Assembly: GCA_035547155.1 (NCBI GenBank)
Contig: DASZVJ010000110.1
Location: 1 to 6,523, forward strand
Direction of reading: 5' to 3'
Length of the DNA: 6,523 nt
Source: CAZNMF01 sp035547155
GTDB lineage: Bacteria; Acidobacteriota; Vicinamibacteria; Vicinamibacterales; SCN-69-37
Shown: positions 1-6,445 of the stretch, one piece after another
Layout: every line of letters begins with the position of its first letter
How positions within the stretch are numbered: position 1 is the stretch's first letter
The notes under the pieces: model-generated
What the model was told of the DNA's origin: nothing
The model's database searches: none
Seen by the model: only the letters and a program-made list of their open reading frames with translations
Translations under genes and position numbers: made by a program

Positions 1-2438
1 CGCGGCTTCGCGCCGAGGGCCATCCGGATGCCGATCTCCTTTTTCTGCCGGGCGACCACGGCCGCGACGAGGCCGTACATGCCGACCACGGTAAGCACGA
101 TGGCGGTGACGCCGAGCAGCGTCAACAGCGCGCGTCCGAGCCGCTGCGGCATGACGAGCGTGTCGATCGCCTGCGACATCGTCGTCACGTCTGTCAGCGA
201 AAAGCCCTCTGCGGTCGCGGTTGCGCGCAGACTGCCCGTAGTGGCGCTCGCGTCGCGCGATGTGCGGACGATCAGCGACGCATGTCCCGCACCGGCGATG
301 AAGCCGGAAAGAAAGGCGGAATGCTGTGGCCGGCAGAGATAAAGCACCGGCCGGTTCGTATCGCGCAAGGTCTTGAGCCGGACGTCTTGCGTGACGCCGA
401 CGACCGCATAGTCGGTGCTGCGTCCTGCGCTCGAGATTGTGAGGTGATGTTCGAGCGGGTTGGCGCCCGTTGACCAAAGCAGCCGTGCGGCCGCGTCATT
501 GACGATCATCACGAGCCGGCCGTTGGCCCGATCGCGGTCATCGAAGTCCCGGCCGCGCGCGAGCGGCTGGCCGAGCGTCGTGAAGTAGTCCGCCGACGCG
601 TACACGACGTCGATGGGCCCGGCCGTGTCGATCGGCGCACCGTCCGCGCGGATGTCGGTGTAGGTAAAGTCGCTGCCTTGCACCAACGGCAGCGGACCGA
701 CCGACGCGGCAGAAACGTCCGGAAGCTCGCGGATCTTCGCGGCGAGTGCCTCGATGGCCTCCGATCCGAACATTTGCTTCTCTCGTGGCATGGCGAGCGT
801 GGCCGACACCAGGCCGTCGCGCTGAAAGCCGACGTCCGTCGCGAGCGCGTTGGACAGACTCTGAATGAACAGGCTCGCGCTGAACGTGAGCACGACGCCG
901 ATCGCGACCTGCACGCCGACGAGACCGCGCGCGAGGCCCAGCCGGCTGGATCCCCCGCCTCGCCGTTTGAGATCGAGCGAGAGACGCCGGCTCATCGCGA
1001 GTGTGGCGGGCGCGATCGCGATGATCGCGGCGACGAGGATCACGAACGCGGCCGCAATGGCGAGCAGACGAGACGCCGACGTCTCTGGCAGCGCCCCGAT
1101 CGCAATGCCGCCGGGCAACACGAACGGCGCCAGCGCGCGCTCGATGCCGCGATCGAGCATCCACGCTGCGGCGCCGCCGGCAGCGGCGAGCAGCGCGGCT
1201 TCGACGGCGACCTGCTGCGCAAGCCTGGTCCGGCTCGCGCCGAGGGCCGCGCGTACCGAGAGCTCGGTCCGGCGCGCTTCGGCGCGCGCGAGCAGCAGGC
1301 CCGCGAGATTGGCGCAGCCAATGATCAACGTCAACGCAACGGCTGTGGCTAGCAGGCCGACGAATTGGCGTATCTCCGGCCACGAGCCAAACGGCAGCAT
1401 CGTGTCGGCCACGCGGACGACCGTCCAGTTCGCGAACGGGCCGTGGGTCGACAGCTCCGCTTGGAGTCGAGCGGTCGTCCCTGCCGTGACGCGCGCAATG
1501 CCCATGACGTTGACGACCGGCGAAATCGACGACACCAGTCCGCTGCCTGGCCCCGAACCGGTCCACAGCCGCCCGCGGCCGTCCGTCTGCGCGCCACCGT
1601 TGTCCGCCAGGCGCGATGCCGTCATCAGCGGCAGATAGATCTCGGGCGGAGGTGCACCGAGATCGATGCCGGCGAACGTGGCCGGCAGCACGCCGACAAT
1701 CAGCACGAGGACGTTGTTGACGTGGATCGTGCGCCCGACGATCGACGCGTCGGCGGCGAACCGCGTGCGCCATCCGCGATCGCTCAGGATCGCGACGGCG
1801 GACGCGGTGAGTTGATCGTCGGCATCGACGAAATCTCGGCCGAGCGCGGGTCGCAGACCGAGCACGCGGAAGAAGTTCCCGCTGACGAACCGTCCAGGTA
1901 CGCTGAGCGTGTCGCCACTGCCGGTATCGAGCGCAATCGCACGACTCGTTCGATCGTTGCTCGTGCTGGACAGCGCCAGGCTGACTGGCGTCCGCAGCGT
2001 TCGGAGATCTTTCGCGTCTTCCCAGGTCATCCAGAGTTGGAGGCGCGGGCCGGCTCGCAACTGGATCGTTCGTTGAAACGTCACCAGATGCGCCGGATCC
2101 GGCACCGCCAGCGGATGCAGGACGACGCGATCGATGAGCGTGAAGATGGCGAGGTTCGCGCCGATCGCGAGCGCGAGCGTCGACACGGCCGCGATTGTGA
2201 ATCCCGGCGATCGGCGAAGCGTCCGAAGCGCGAAGCGTACGTCGCGCGACAGGTCGTCGAGCCAGCGCCAGCCCCAGGCATCGTGCGCGTCTTCGCGCAG
2301 CCGGCGCGCGTTGCCGAATCGCGCGGGCTCGTCCAGCATCTCGCGATGCGCCTCCATTTCCTGACGCAGCACTTCGTCGACACGACGTCGTGTCAGCAGG
2401 TACCCCAGACGTCGGAACCACTCTCCAGGTCGTGACAT
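1..2438 (-). CDS. ADOP-type ABC transporter permease (MacB/FtsX family), C-terminus cut by window edge
   Basis: Integral membrane permease of the acidobacterial duplicated orphan permease group, in the MacB/FtsX superfamily. The frame is open from the ATG at 2438 to the left edge (812 codons). By order: a permease-prefix segment (about residues 5-75, with EMEAHREM, RFGN and WGWRWLDDL), a first membrane helix (about 77-101, SPGFTIAAVSTLALAIGANL), a MacB-like periplasmic domain (about 105-345, with VSGNFFRVLGLRPALGRDF near 180), several helices between about 352 and 525, a second periplasmic domain (about 530-755), then a helix at about 770-796 followed by the family motif KKEIGIRMALGAKPR. By family comparison roughly 90 residues with the last helices are missing. 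A GAGG lies 5 nt before the start. The gene sits 14 nt after padR. No ATPase gene is visible, as is usual for 'orphan' members. The substrate is unknown. The prefix domain looks short: only six residues separate HREM from RFGN. Confidence 0.93.
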   Translation of the reverse strand, partial: MSRPGEWFRRLGYLLTRRRVDEVLRQEMEAHREMLDEPARFGNARRLREDAHDAWGWRWLDDLSRDVRFALRTLRRSPGFTIAAVSTLALAIGANLAIFTLIDRVVLHPLAVPDPAHLVTFQRTIQLRAGPRLQLWMTWEDAKDLRTLRTPVSLALSSTSNDRTSRAIALDTGSGDTLSVPGRFVSGNFFRVLGLRPALGRDFVDADDQLTASAVAILSDRGWRTRFAADASIVGRTIHVNNVLVLIVGVLPATFAGIDLGAPPPEIYLPLMTASRLADNGGAQTDGRGRLWTGSGPGSGLVSSISPVVNVMGIARVTAGTTARLQAELSTHGPFANWTVVRVADTMLPFGSWPEIRQFVGLLATAVALTLIIGCANLAGLLLARAEARRTELSVRAALGASRTRLAQQVAVEAALLAAAGGAAAWMLDRGIERALAPFVLPGGIAIGALPETSASRLLAIAAAFVILVAAIIAIAPATLAMSRRLSLDLKRRGGGSSRLGLARGLVGVQVAIGVVLTFSASLFIQSLSNALATDVGFQRDGLVSATLAMPREKQMFGSEAIEALAAKIRELPDVSAASVGPLPLVQGSDFTYTDIRADGAPIDTAGPIDVVYASADYFTTLGQPLARGRDFDDRDRANGRLVMIVNDAAARLLWSTGANPLEHHLTISSAGRSTDYAVVGVTQDVRLKTLRDTNRPVLYLCRPQHSAFLSGFIAGAGHASLIVRTSRDASATTGSLRATATAEGFSLTDVTTMSQAIDTLVMPQRLGRALLTLLGVTAIVLTVVGMYGLVAAVVARQKKEIGIRMALGAKP

Positions 2439-2452
2439 GGCGGCCTCGGGAC

Positions 2453-2782
2453 TCAGGTGCTTTCGAGGATGGCGTCGATCGCGCGTGATGTCCGGCGATA
2501 GCTTTCCTGTTCGTGTTCGAGCTGCTTGCGCCCTGCGGCCGTCAGCCGGTACTCACGGACGGGCCGGCCGGTCGCGGACACGGCCGGCGCGGCTTTGACC
2601 CATCCTTTGATGAGCAGCTTTTGCAGCGCCGGATAGAGCGAGCCTTCTTCGACGCTCAGCTCCTGACTCGACAACTGCGCGATGCGCTGCGCGATCGCGT
2701 AGCCGTGCAACGGACCGGCCGTCAACACGCGGAGCACGAGCATGACGAGAGTGCCGGGCGGGAGGCCGTCTTCGCGAGGCAT
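2453..2782 (-). CDS. PadR-family transcriptional regulator
   Basis: A 109-residue winged-helix repressor, the usual size for short PadR proteins of the kind paired with ADOP permeases. Seen in the sequence: a start MPREDGLPPGTLVMLVLRVL, the family motif GPLHGYAIAQRI (about 23-34), the helix-plus-turn EEGSLYPALQKLLIKGWV (about 45-62), the wing with GRPVREYRLTAAGRKQL (about 72-88), and a short C-terminal dimerisation helix to residue 109. The frame is open further upstream to 3421, but that extension runs antisense through the neighbouring regulator and has no family features, so the ATG at 2782 is chosen. No Shine-Dalgarno sequence is visible, and the predicted transcript start lies only about 8-9 nt before the ATG. 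It probably represses itself and the permease gene downstream, and may release DNA on binding a small ligand; the ligand cannot be read from the sequence. Confidence 0.93.
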   Translation of the reverse strand: MPREDGLPPGTLVMLVLRVLTAGPLHGYAIAQRIAQLSSQELSVEEGSLYPALQKLLIKGWVKAAPAVSATGRPVREYRLTAAGRKQLEHEQESYRRTSRAIDAILEST

Positions 2783-2797
2783 AGTTAAACGATGCCT

Positions 2798-2826
2798 ATG
2801 TTGCCGTGGCGTTGACGTCCTGTCAA
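2798..2826 (-). promoter_or_regulatory. Predicted sigma-70-type promoter of the padR-permease operon
   Basis: Read on the minus strand there is a perfect -35 box TTGACA (2826-2821), a 17-nt spacer, and a weak -10 box CAACAT (2803-2798) that keeps the A at position 2 and the T at position 6. This would start transcription at about 2790-2791, leaving a leader of about 8-9 nt without a ribosome binding site before the padR ATG. The boxes are seen; promoter activity is inferred. Confidence 0.55.
2812..2826. promoter_or_regulatory. Candidate operator: inverted repeat TTGAC-N5-GTCAA
   Basis: Two perfect 5-bp arms are separated by 5 nt. The right arm is part of the -35 box of the predicted padR promoter. 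A dimeric repressor such as PadR bound here would block RNA polymerase, so autoregulation is the simplest reading. It lies 47 nt before the GTG of the divergent gene and could also affect that gene. Short arms make a chance origin possible. Confidence 0.4.
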
Positions 2827-2855
2827 GCTCGCGCGCGACGCACCGCTCGCGCCGG

Positions 2856-2863
2856 TATACGAT
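2856..2863 (+). promoter_or_regulatory. Possible -10 element of the winged-helix membrane protein gene
   Basis: TATACGAT lies just upstream of the GTG at 2873; read as TACGAT (2858-2863) it matches the -10 consensus at four of six positions and leaves 9 nt before the start codon. No convincing -35 box and no Shine-Dalgarno sequence are seen, so this would be a nearly leaderless transcript, similar in layout to the promoter at 6409-6437. Confidence 0.35.
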
Positions 2864-2872
2864 CGCCGTCCG

Positions 2873-4267
2873 GTGTCTTCGTCGCGCTTCCGGTTCGGAT
2901 CGTTCCTCGTCTCGCCCGCGCATCGCGCGCTGCGGCGCGGCGACGCCGACGTGCCGATCATCCCGCGCTATTTCGATCTGCTCGTCCTGCTCGTCGACCA
3001 GCGTCATCGCGTCGTCACACGGCAGGAGATCTTCGATCGCGTCTGGGCGGACGTCGTCGTCTCCGACGGCGCCCTCAGCCAGGCCGTCCGCACGATCCGC
3101 CGGTGTCTCGACGACGACCCGCGCGAGCCGCGGTTCATCCGGACGGTGTCGCGGCAGGGCTATCAGTTCGTCGCCGGCGACGTGCAGGTCGAGCTCGATG
3201 AGGGCCCGCTGCCATCGATCGCGTCGATCGTTGCCGTGCTCGCGACGGATGAGCGCGCGCCCGAAGCCGCTGGCGATCCCTTCGCGCCTCTCCTGGATCG
3301 CTTGCTGCGCCGCGCGCCGTGGCCGCAGGCGACCGACGAAGAACGACGTGAGGCGGCGGAGCAGTTGCATGCGCTGGGCACCGCAGAAACACTGCGTCGG
3401 CTCGACGGTGTCCGCGGACACGCCGAGGCGCGTGCGATCCTGCGCGACGCGCGATGGGACGTACCTGGAGCCGGCGACGTCGCGCTGCTGACCTCGCCGT
3501 CACCATGGTCCGCGATCGTGCAGCTTGGACTGCTGCGGCTGCGACGTGCCGCGCGGCACACCTCGAATCGTTGGGGCGCCGCCGCACTCGGTGGCACGGT
3601 GGCGGGCGTGATTGCCGGCGTGATTGGCGGCATCGCGATGTGGCTCGTGCCCGCATCGGACGCCCACGCGAATGTCGTCGTCGCCGTTGCGACGATCGGC
3701 GCCGTGGCAGGCGCACTCGGCGCGGCGGGGATCGGCGCGGGGCTGGCGGCCGCCGAAGCCTTGGCGCGATCGGCTCGCGCGACGGCGTTGATCGCGTGCG
3801 GCGCGGCGGGTGGCGCATTCGCTGGCGCGCTCGCGCACGTCATCACGCGCGCGCTCGTGGCCGGCATGTTCGGCCGTGAGATGCCATCGATCGGCGGGTG
3901 GATCGAAGGGCTCGTCCTCGGTGCCGCCGCCGGTCTCGGCTACGCGATCTCGACGGCGCCGCTGCCGGGCGGAGGGCTCGCCGGTCCGCGCGGTGCGGCG
4001 CGCGTCCGCGCGTGTCTGATCACTGGCGTCGTCTGCGGTCTTGCGGGCATCCTGCTGACCTGGGCGGGATGCCGGCTGGTGGGATCGAGCCTCGACTCGA
4101 TGGCATCCGCCTTCGCGGGATCGCACGTCGGCCTGGCGCCCATCGCCAGGCTCCTCGGCGAAGAATCCCTTCGGCCCATCACGCGGACCATCGTCAGCGC
4201 GTTCGAGGGCGTCGCCTTCGGCATGGGCTTGACGTTCGGGCTCACACATCGTCCGCGTCGCCCGTAA
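2873..4267 (+). CDS. Winged-helix (OmpR/CadC-type) DNA-binding domain fused to a multi-pass membrane region
   Basis: A 464-residue protein starting at GTG; the first domain begins at residue 6, which supports this start. Residues 6-101 form an OmpR/PhoB-type C-terminal winged helix: FRFGSFLV strand, PRYFDLLVLLV helix (31-41), EIFDRVWADVVVSDGALSQAVRTIR through the recognition helix, and the wing FIRTVSRQGYQFVA (88-101). Residues 154-200 form a charged, probably helical linker ending in ARWDVPGAGDV. From about 233 on it is very Gly/Ala-rich with about six hydrophobic segments (235-259, 267-294, 303-328, 342-361, 378-399, 436-457). CadC and ToxR have one membrane helix and a periplasmic sensor; here no sizeable periplasmic domain is seen, so the signal may be sensed in the membrane. 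I recall similar architectures from acidobacterial genomes but know no assigned function. It is divergent from padR and upstream of the creD-like and uppS-like genes, which are candidate targets. Confidence 0.88.
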   Translation: MSSSRFRFGSFLVSPAHRALRRGDADVPIIPRYFDLLVLLVDQRHRVVTRQEIFDRVWADVVVSDGALSQAVRTIRRCLDDDPREPRFIRTVSRQGYQFVAGDVQVELDEGPLPSIASIVAVLATDERAPEAAGDPFAPLLDRLLRRAPWPQATDEERREAAEQLHALGTAETLRRLDGVRGHAEARAILRDARWDVPGAGDVALLTSPSPWSAIVQLGLLRLRRAARHTSNRWGAAALGGTVAGVIAGVIGGIAMWLVPASDAHANVVVAVATIGAVAGALGAAGIGAGLAAAEALARSARATALIACGAAGGAFAGALAHVITRALVAGMFGREMPSIGGWIEGLVLGAAAGLGYAISTAPLPGGGLAGPRGAARVRACLITGVVCGLAGILLTWAGCRLVGSSLDSMASAFAGSHVGLAPIARLLGEESLRPITRTIVSAFEGVAFGMGLTFGLTHRPRRP

Positions 4268-4277
4268 CGTCGCGTCT

Positions 4278-4294
4278 GCTCAGGAGATCTGAGC
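4278..4294. other. Small hairpin after the winged-helix gene
   Basis: GCTCAG and CTGAGC form a perfect 6-bp stem around the 5-nt loop GAGAT, with one further possible T-G pair. It begins 10 nt after the stop codon at 4265-4267. There is no T-run after it, so it is not a standard intrinsic terminator; it could be a processing site, an attenuating structure or an operator. Confidence 0.35.
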
Positions 4295-4378
4295 GACATC
4301 TCATCCCTCGCTCACAACTTGCTCATGTCTTTCCGCGTGCAGCGGCGCAGGCTGAGGGCCTCGTCGATCCGGCCGCGT

Positions 4379-4393
4379 CTCGCGATGCGCGAG
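4379..4393. other. Hairpin or palindrome upstream of the creD-like gene
   Basis: CTCGCG and CGCGAG pair perfectly around a 3-nt ATG loop, about 20 nt before the GGAGG of the next gene. In this GC-rich DNA such short palindromes arise often. No promoter boxes that I would trust were found in the 4268-4421 gap, so the downstream genes may be read through from 2873. Confidence 0.25.
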
Positions 4394-4412
4394 CGTCTGC
4401 CGATCGATCGCT

Positions 4413-4417
4413 GGAGG
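4413..4417 (+). promoter_or_regulatory. Strong Shine-Dalgarno sequence that sets the start of the creD-like gene
   Basis: GGAGG lies 4 nt before the ATG at 4422. The spacing is shorter than the usual 5-9 nt, but the next in-frame ATG at 4440 would be 22 nt away, so 4422 is preferred. Confidence 0.65.
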
Positions 4418-4421
4418 TCTC

Positions 4422-5696
4422 ATGTCGCGACTGCGTCCCATGCCCATCATCGGCATCTATCTTGTCGCCACGCTCGCCTGGTTCGGCCTTGGCAGCTCCG
4501 TCATCGCGCGATCCGGCGTGCTCGACGACCGCCTGTCTCAAGAGGTCGCGCTGCTCTGGGGCGGGCCGCAGTCGCAGGCCGCGCCAGAGCTGTGGTGGGA
4601 GCAGCAGCGCCAAGTTGCCGAGAACGTGCAGAGCACCGACGCGTCCGGCCGTTCGACCGCAAACGTCGTGACGCATCTCGTCGTCGATCGGATGCCGATC
4701 GCGCTGGACTCGAGCCGCGTCGACGTCAGCCTCGCACTCGATCACCGGCGCAAGGGCCTGCTGTGGTACGACACGTACGGCGTGCGCCTCCACGCCACGT
4801 ATCGAGCACGGAACGATACCGGGCAGGAGCGGCTGATCATCGCGCATCTGACGTTTCCGTCCGACCAGGTCCAGTTCGACAACTTCGTGTTCCGCGTCAA
4901 CGGCCATGACGCCGAGCGTGCGGAGGATCTGACGAAAGGTGCGACGGCGCGCGTCGCCGTGCCGGCCGGCGGCGACGTCGCGATCGAGCTCGCGTACGAC
5001 TCGCGCGGCCTCGACACGTGGTCCTACACGTTCACGCCGAAGGGCGTGGCGCAGGTGCAGGACTTCACGCTCACGATGCACACTGATTTCGACGCCGTGG
5101 ATTTTCTGCCGGGCTCGATGTCGCCGACGACCAACGATCGCAGCGGGAACGGCCGCGAGCTGCGCTGGCGATTCGATCGGCTGCTGACGGGACGGACGAT
5201 CGGGCTCGATCTGCCGAACCTCCAGAACCCCGGCCCGCTCGCCGCGCGCATCACGTACTTCGCGCCCGTCTCGCTCCTGTTCTTCATTGTCGTGATGGTG
5301 ACGCTGGGCGTGCTGCGCGGGCAGAGCCTGCATCCGATGCACTACGTGTTTCTATCAGCGGCGTTTTTCGCGTTCCATCTGTTGCTCGCGTATCTCGTCG
5401 ATCACATCTCGATTCACTGGGCCTTCGCGATCGCGTCGGCCACCAGCATTTTTCTCGTGACGACGTACCTGCGCATCGTGACCGGCGCACACTTCGCGAT
5501 CGCGCGCGCGGGCTTGGCGCAGCTCGTGTTTCTCGTACTCTTCAGCTACGCGTTCTTCTTCGAGGGATACACGGGGCTGACGGTCACGGTCGGCGCGGTG
5601 GTGACGCTATTCGCGCTGATGCAGGCAACCGCGCGCGTGGACTGGGCCGCGGTCTTCGCGACGCCGTCCTCGTCGCACACGGAGCCGCGGTCATGA
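4422..5696 (+). CDS. CreD-like inner membrane protein
   Basis: A 424-residue membrane protein, close to the roughly 450 residues of E. coli CreD. It has one N-terminal helix (about 8-28), a large region predicted periplasmic (about 30-278), and five closely packed helices (about 281-298, 306-325, 332-352, 362-380, 386-402). The C-terminal half matches the CreD pattern well: FAPVSLLFF, then LHPMHYVFLSAAFFAFHLLL, the short acidic turn VDHIS, an alanine/serine-rich helix, and the closing ATARVDW. The periplasmic half is less typical, with GLLWYDTYGVRLHATYRARN and FPSDQVQFDNFVFRVNG, so this may be a distinct subfamily. CreD proteins are linked to envelope integrity and resistance phenotypes in the CreBC regulon, but their biochemical role is not settled. 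No creB or creC is seen; the nearest regulator is the winged-helix membrane protein upstream. The stop codon overlaps the next start by ATGA. Confidence 0.78.
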   Translation: MSRLRPMPIIGIYLVATLAWFGLGSSVIARSGVLDDRLSQEVALLWGGPQSQAAPELWWEQQRQVAENVQSTDASGRSTANVVTHLVVDRMPIALDSSRVDVSLALDHRRKGLLWYDTYGVRLHATYRARNDTGQERLIIAHLTFPSDQVQFDNFVFRVNGHDAERAEDLTKGATARVAVPAGGDVAIELAYDSRGLDTWSYTFTPKGVAQVQDFTLTMHTDFDAVDFLPGSMSPTTNDRSGNGRELRWRFDRLLTGRTIGLDLPNLQNPGPLAARITYFAPVSLLFFIVVMVTLGVLRGQSLHPMHYVFLSAAFFAFHLLLAYLVDHISIHWAFAIASATSIFLVTTYLRIVTGAHFAIARAGLAQLVFLVLFSYAFFFEGYTGLTVTVGAVVTLFALMQATARVDWAAVFATPSSSHTEPRS

Positions 5697-6412
5697 GGAC
5701 GACGCGTCCGGCCCACGTCGCCATCGCGATGGACGGCAACGGTCGCTGGGCGACGGCGCGTGGCCTGCCGCGGCCGGCAGGCCATCGTTGTGGCGCGGCT
5801 GCGGTGCGGCGCGCCGTAGAAGCCGCGCGCGCGGAGGGCATCGACGTCCTCACGCTCTATGCGTTCTCGTCGGACAACTGGCGGCGTCCGCGCCTCGAGA
5901 TTGACGGGTTGATGGCGCTGTTCGACGAGTATCTCCGCGACGAGACTGCGCGCTGTGTCGAGGCCGGCATTCGTCTGACGATGATTGGACGTCGCGATCG
6001 GCTCGCGCCGTCACTGCGGCGCACGGCGGAAGCTGCGGAGCGGGTAACCGCCGCGGGCGCGACGCTGCATCTCCGGCTGGCTATCGACTACTCGTCGCGC
6101 GAAGCGATCTGGCTGGCGGCCGAACGAATGATTCGCGCGGGCCGATCCTCGCGCGAGGAATTCGTCGCGCGGATCCACAGCGGCCGAGGCGAAATCGCAG
6201 ATGTGCCGGACGTCGACTTGTTGATTCGAACGGGCGGAGAGAAGCGCCTTAGTGACTTTCTCCTGTGGGAGTGCGCGTACGCCGAGCTGCACTTCGTCGA
6301 CGTCGCGTGGCCCGACTTCGGGGCCGGGCACTTCGCGGGCGCCCTCGACGCGTTTGCGGGGCGGGAACGACGGTTTGGAGGGATTGGTCACGTCGGGGCC
6401 GTGACGCGCTGA
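5693..6412 (+). CDS. uppS: cis-Prenyltransferase, undecaprenyl diphosphate synthase (UppS) family
   Basis: Enzymes of this family add isopentenyl diphosphate units in cis to an allylic diphosphate, giving the lipid carrier for peptidoglycan and other envelope polymers. At 239 residues it is of normal length. Visible motifs: HVAIAMDGNGRWA (8-20) with the Mg-binding Asp14 and the Asn16/Arg18 region; GH at 30-31; TLYAFSSDNWRRP (54-66); DLLIRTGGEKRLSDFLLW (175-192) with Arg179, Arg185 and Ser187; AYAELHF with Glu198; WPDF (206-209); and the closing RERRFGG (224-230). All main catalytic positions are therefore kept. One block differs: AIDYSSREAI (130-139) replaces the common NYGGR form. A GGAG lies 8 nt before the ATG, and the 4-nt overlap with the creD-like gene implies coupled translation. 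The usual neighbours frr, cdsA and dxr are absent, so this may be a second copy rather than the housekeeping enzyme; the gene symbol denotes the family. Confidence 0.92.
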   Translation: MRTTRPAHVAIAMDGNGRWATARGLPRPAGHRCGAAAVRRAVEAARAEGIDVLTLYAFSSDNWRRPRLEIDGLMALFDEYLRDETARCVEAGIRLTMIGRRDRLAPSLRRTAEAAERVTAAGATLHLRLAIDYSSREAIWLAAERMIRAGRSSREEFVARIHSGRGEIADVPDVDLLIRTGGEKRLSDFLLWECAYAELHFVDVAWPDFGAGHFAGALDAFAGRERRFGGIGHVGAVTR

Positions 6413-6437
6413 GAAGAACGGCACATGCCCGTAGAAT
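6409..6437 (+). promoter_or_regulatory. Predicted promoter of the gene at 6446, nearly leaderless
   Basis: CTGAGA (6409-6414, four of six matches to the -35 consensus), a 17-nt spacer and TAGAAT (6432-6437, five of six matches to the -10 consensus). The start would fall at about 6444, one or two bases before the ATG at 6446. The -35 box overlaps the uppS-family stop codon. No Shine-Dalgarno sequence stands at a usual distance, which fits leaderless translation. Confidence 0.6.
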
Positions 6438-6445
6438 GACCGCCG

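Noticed and set aside
538..2421. 627-codon open frame on the minus strand within the permease gene
   Set aside because: It is a different frame on the same strand as the permease. Its protein is Arg/Ala-rich with no domain, while the true frame gives clear MacB/ADOP motifs and stays open to the window edge.
1365..2435. 356-codon plus-strand open frame opposite the permease
   Set aside because: Typical GC-rich antisense shadow with Arg/Asp-rich, low-order composition and no recognisable motif.
2783..3421. N-terminal extension of padR giving a 322-residue protein
   Set aside because: The extra part is antisense to the winged-helix gene, has shadow-like Arg-rich composition, and would cross the predicted padR promoter. 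The ATG at 2782 gives the normal PadR length.
3500..4249. Long antisense open frames opposite the membrane part of the winged-helix protein
   Set aside because: Composition follows that of a complement of GGC/GCG-rich codons; no start signals and no family features.
4319..4909. Open frame starting in the gap before the creD-like gene
   Set aside because: It starts at TTG without a ribosome binding site, overlaps most of the N-terminal half of the creD-like gene in another frame, and is Arg-rich without domains.
6387..6405. GTCACG-N7-CGTGAC hairpin at the end of the uppS-family gene as a terminator
   Set aside because: It lies inside the coding sequence, has only a 6-bp stem and no T-run follows, so an intrinsic terminator is not supported.
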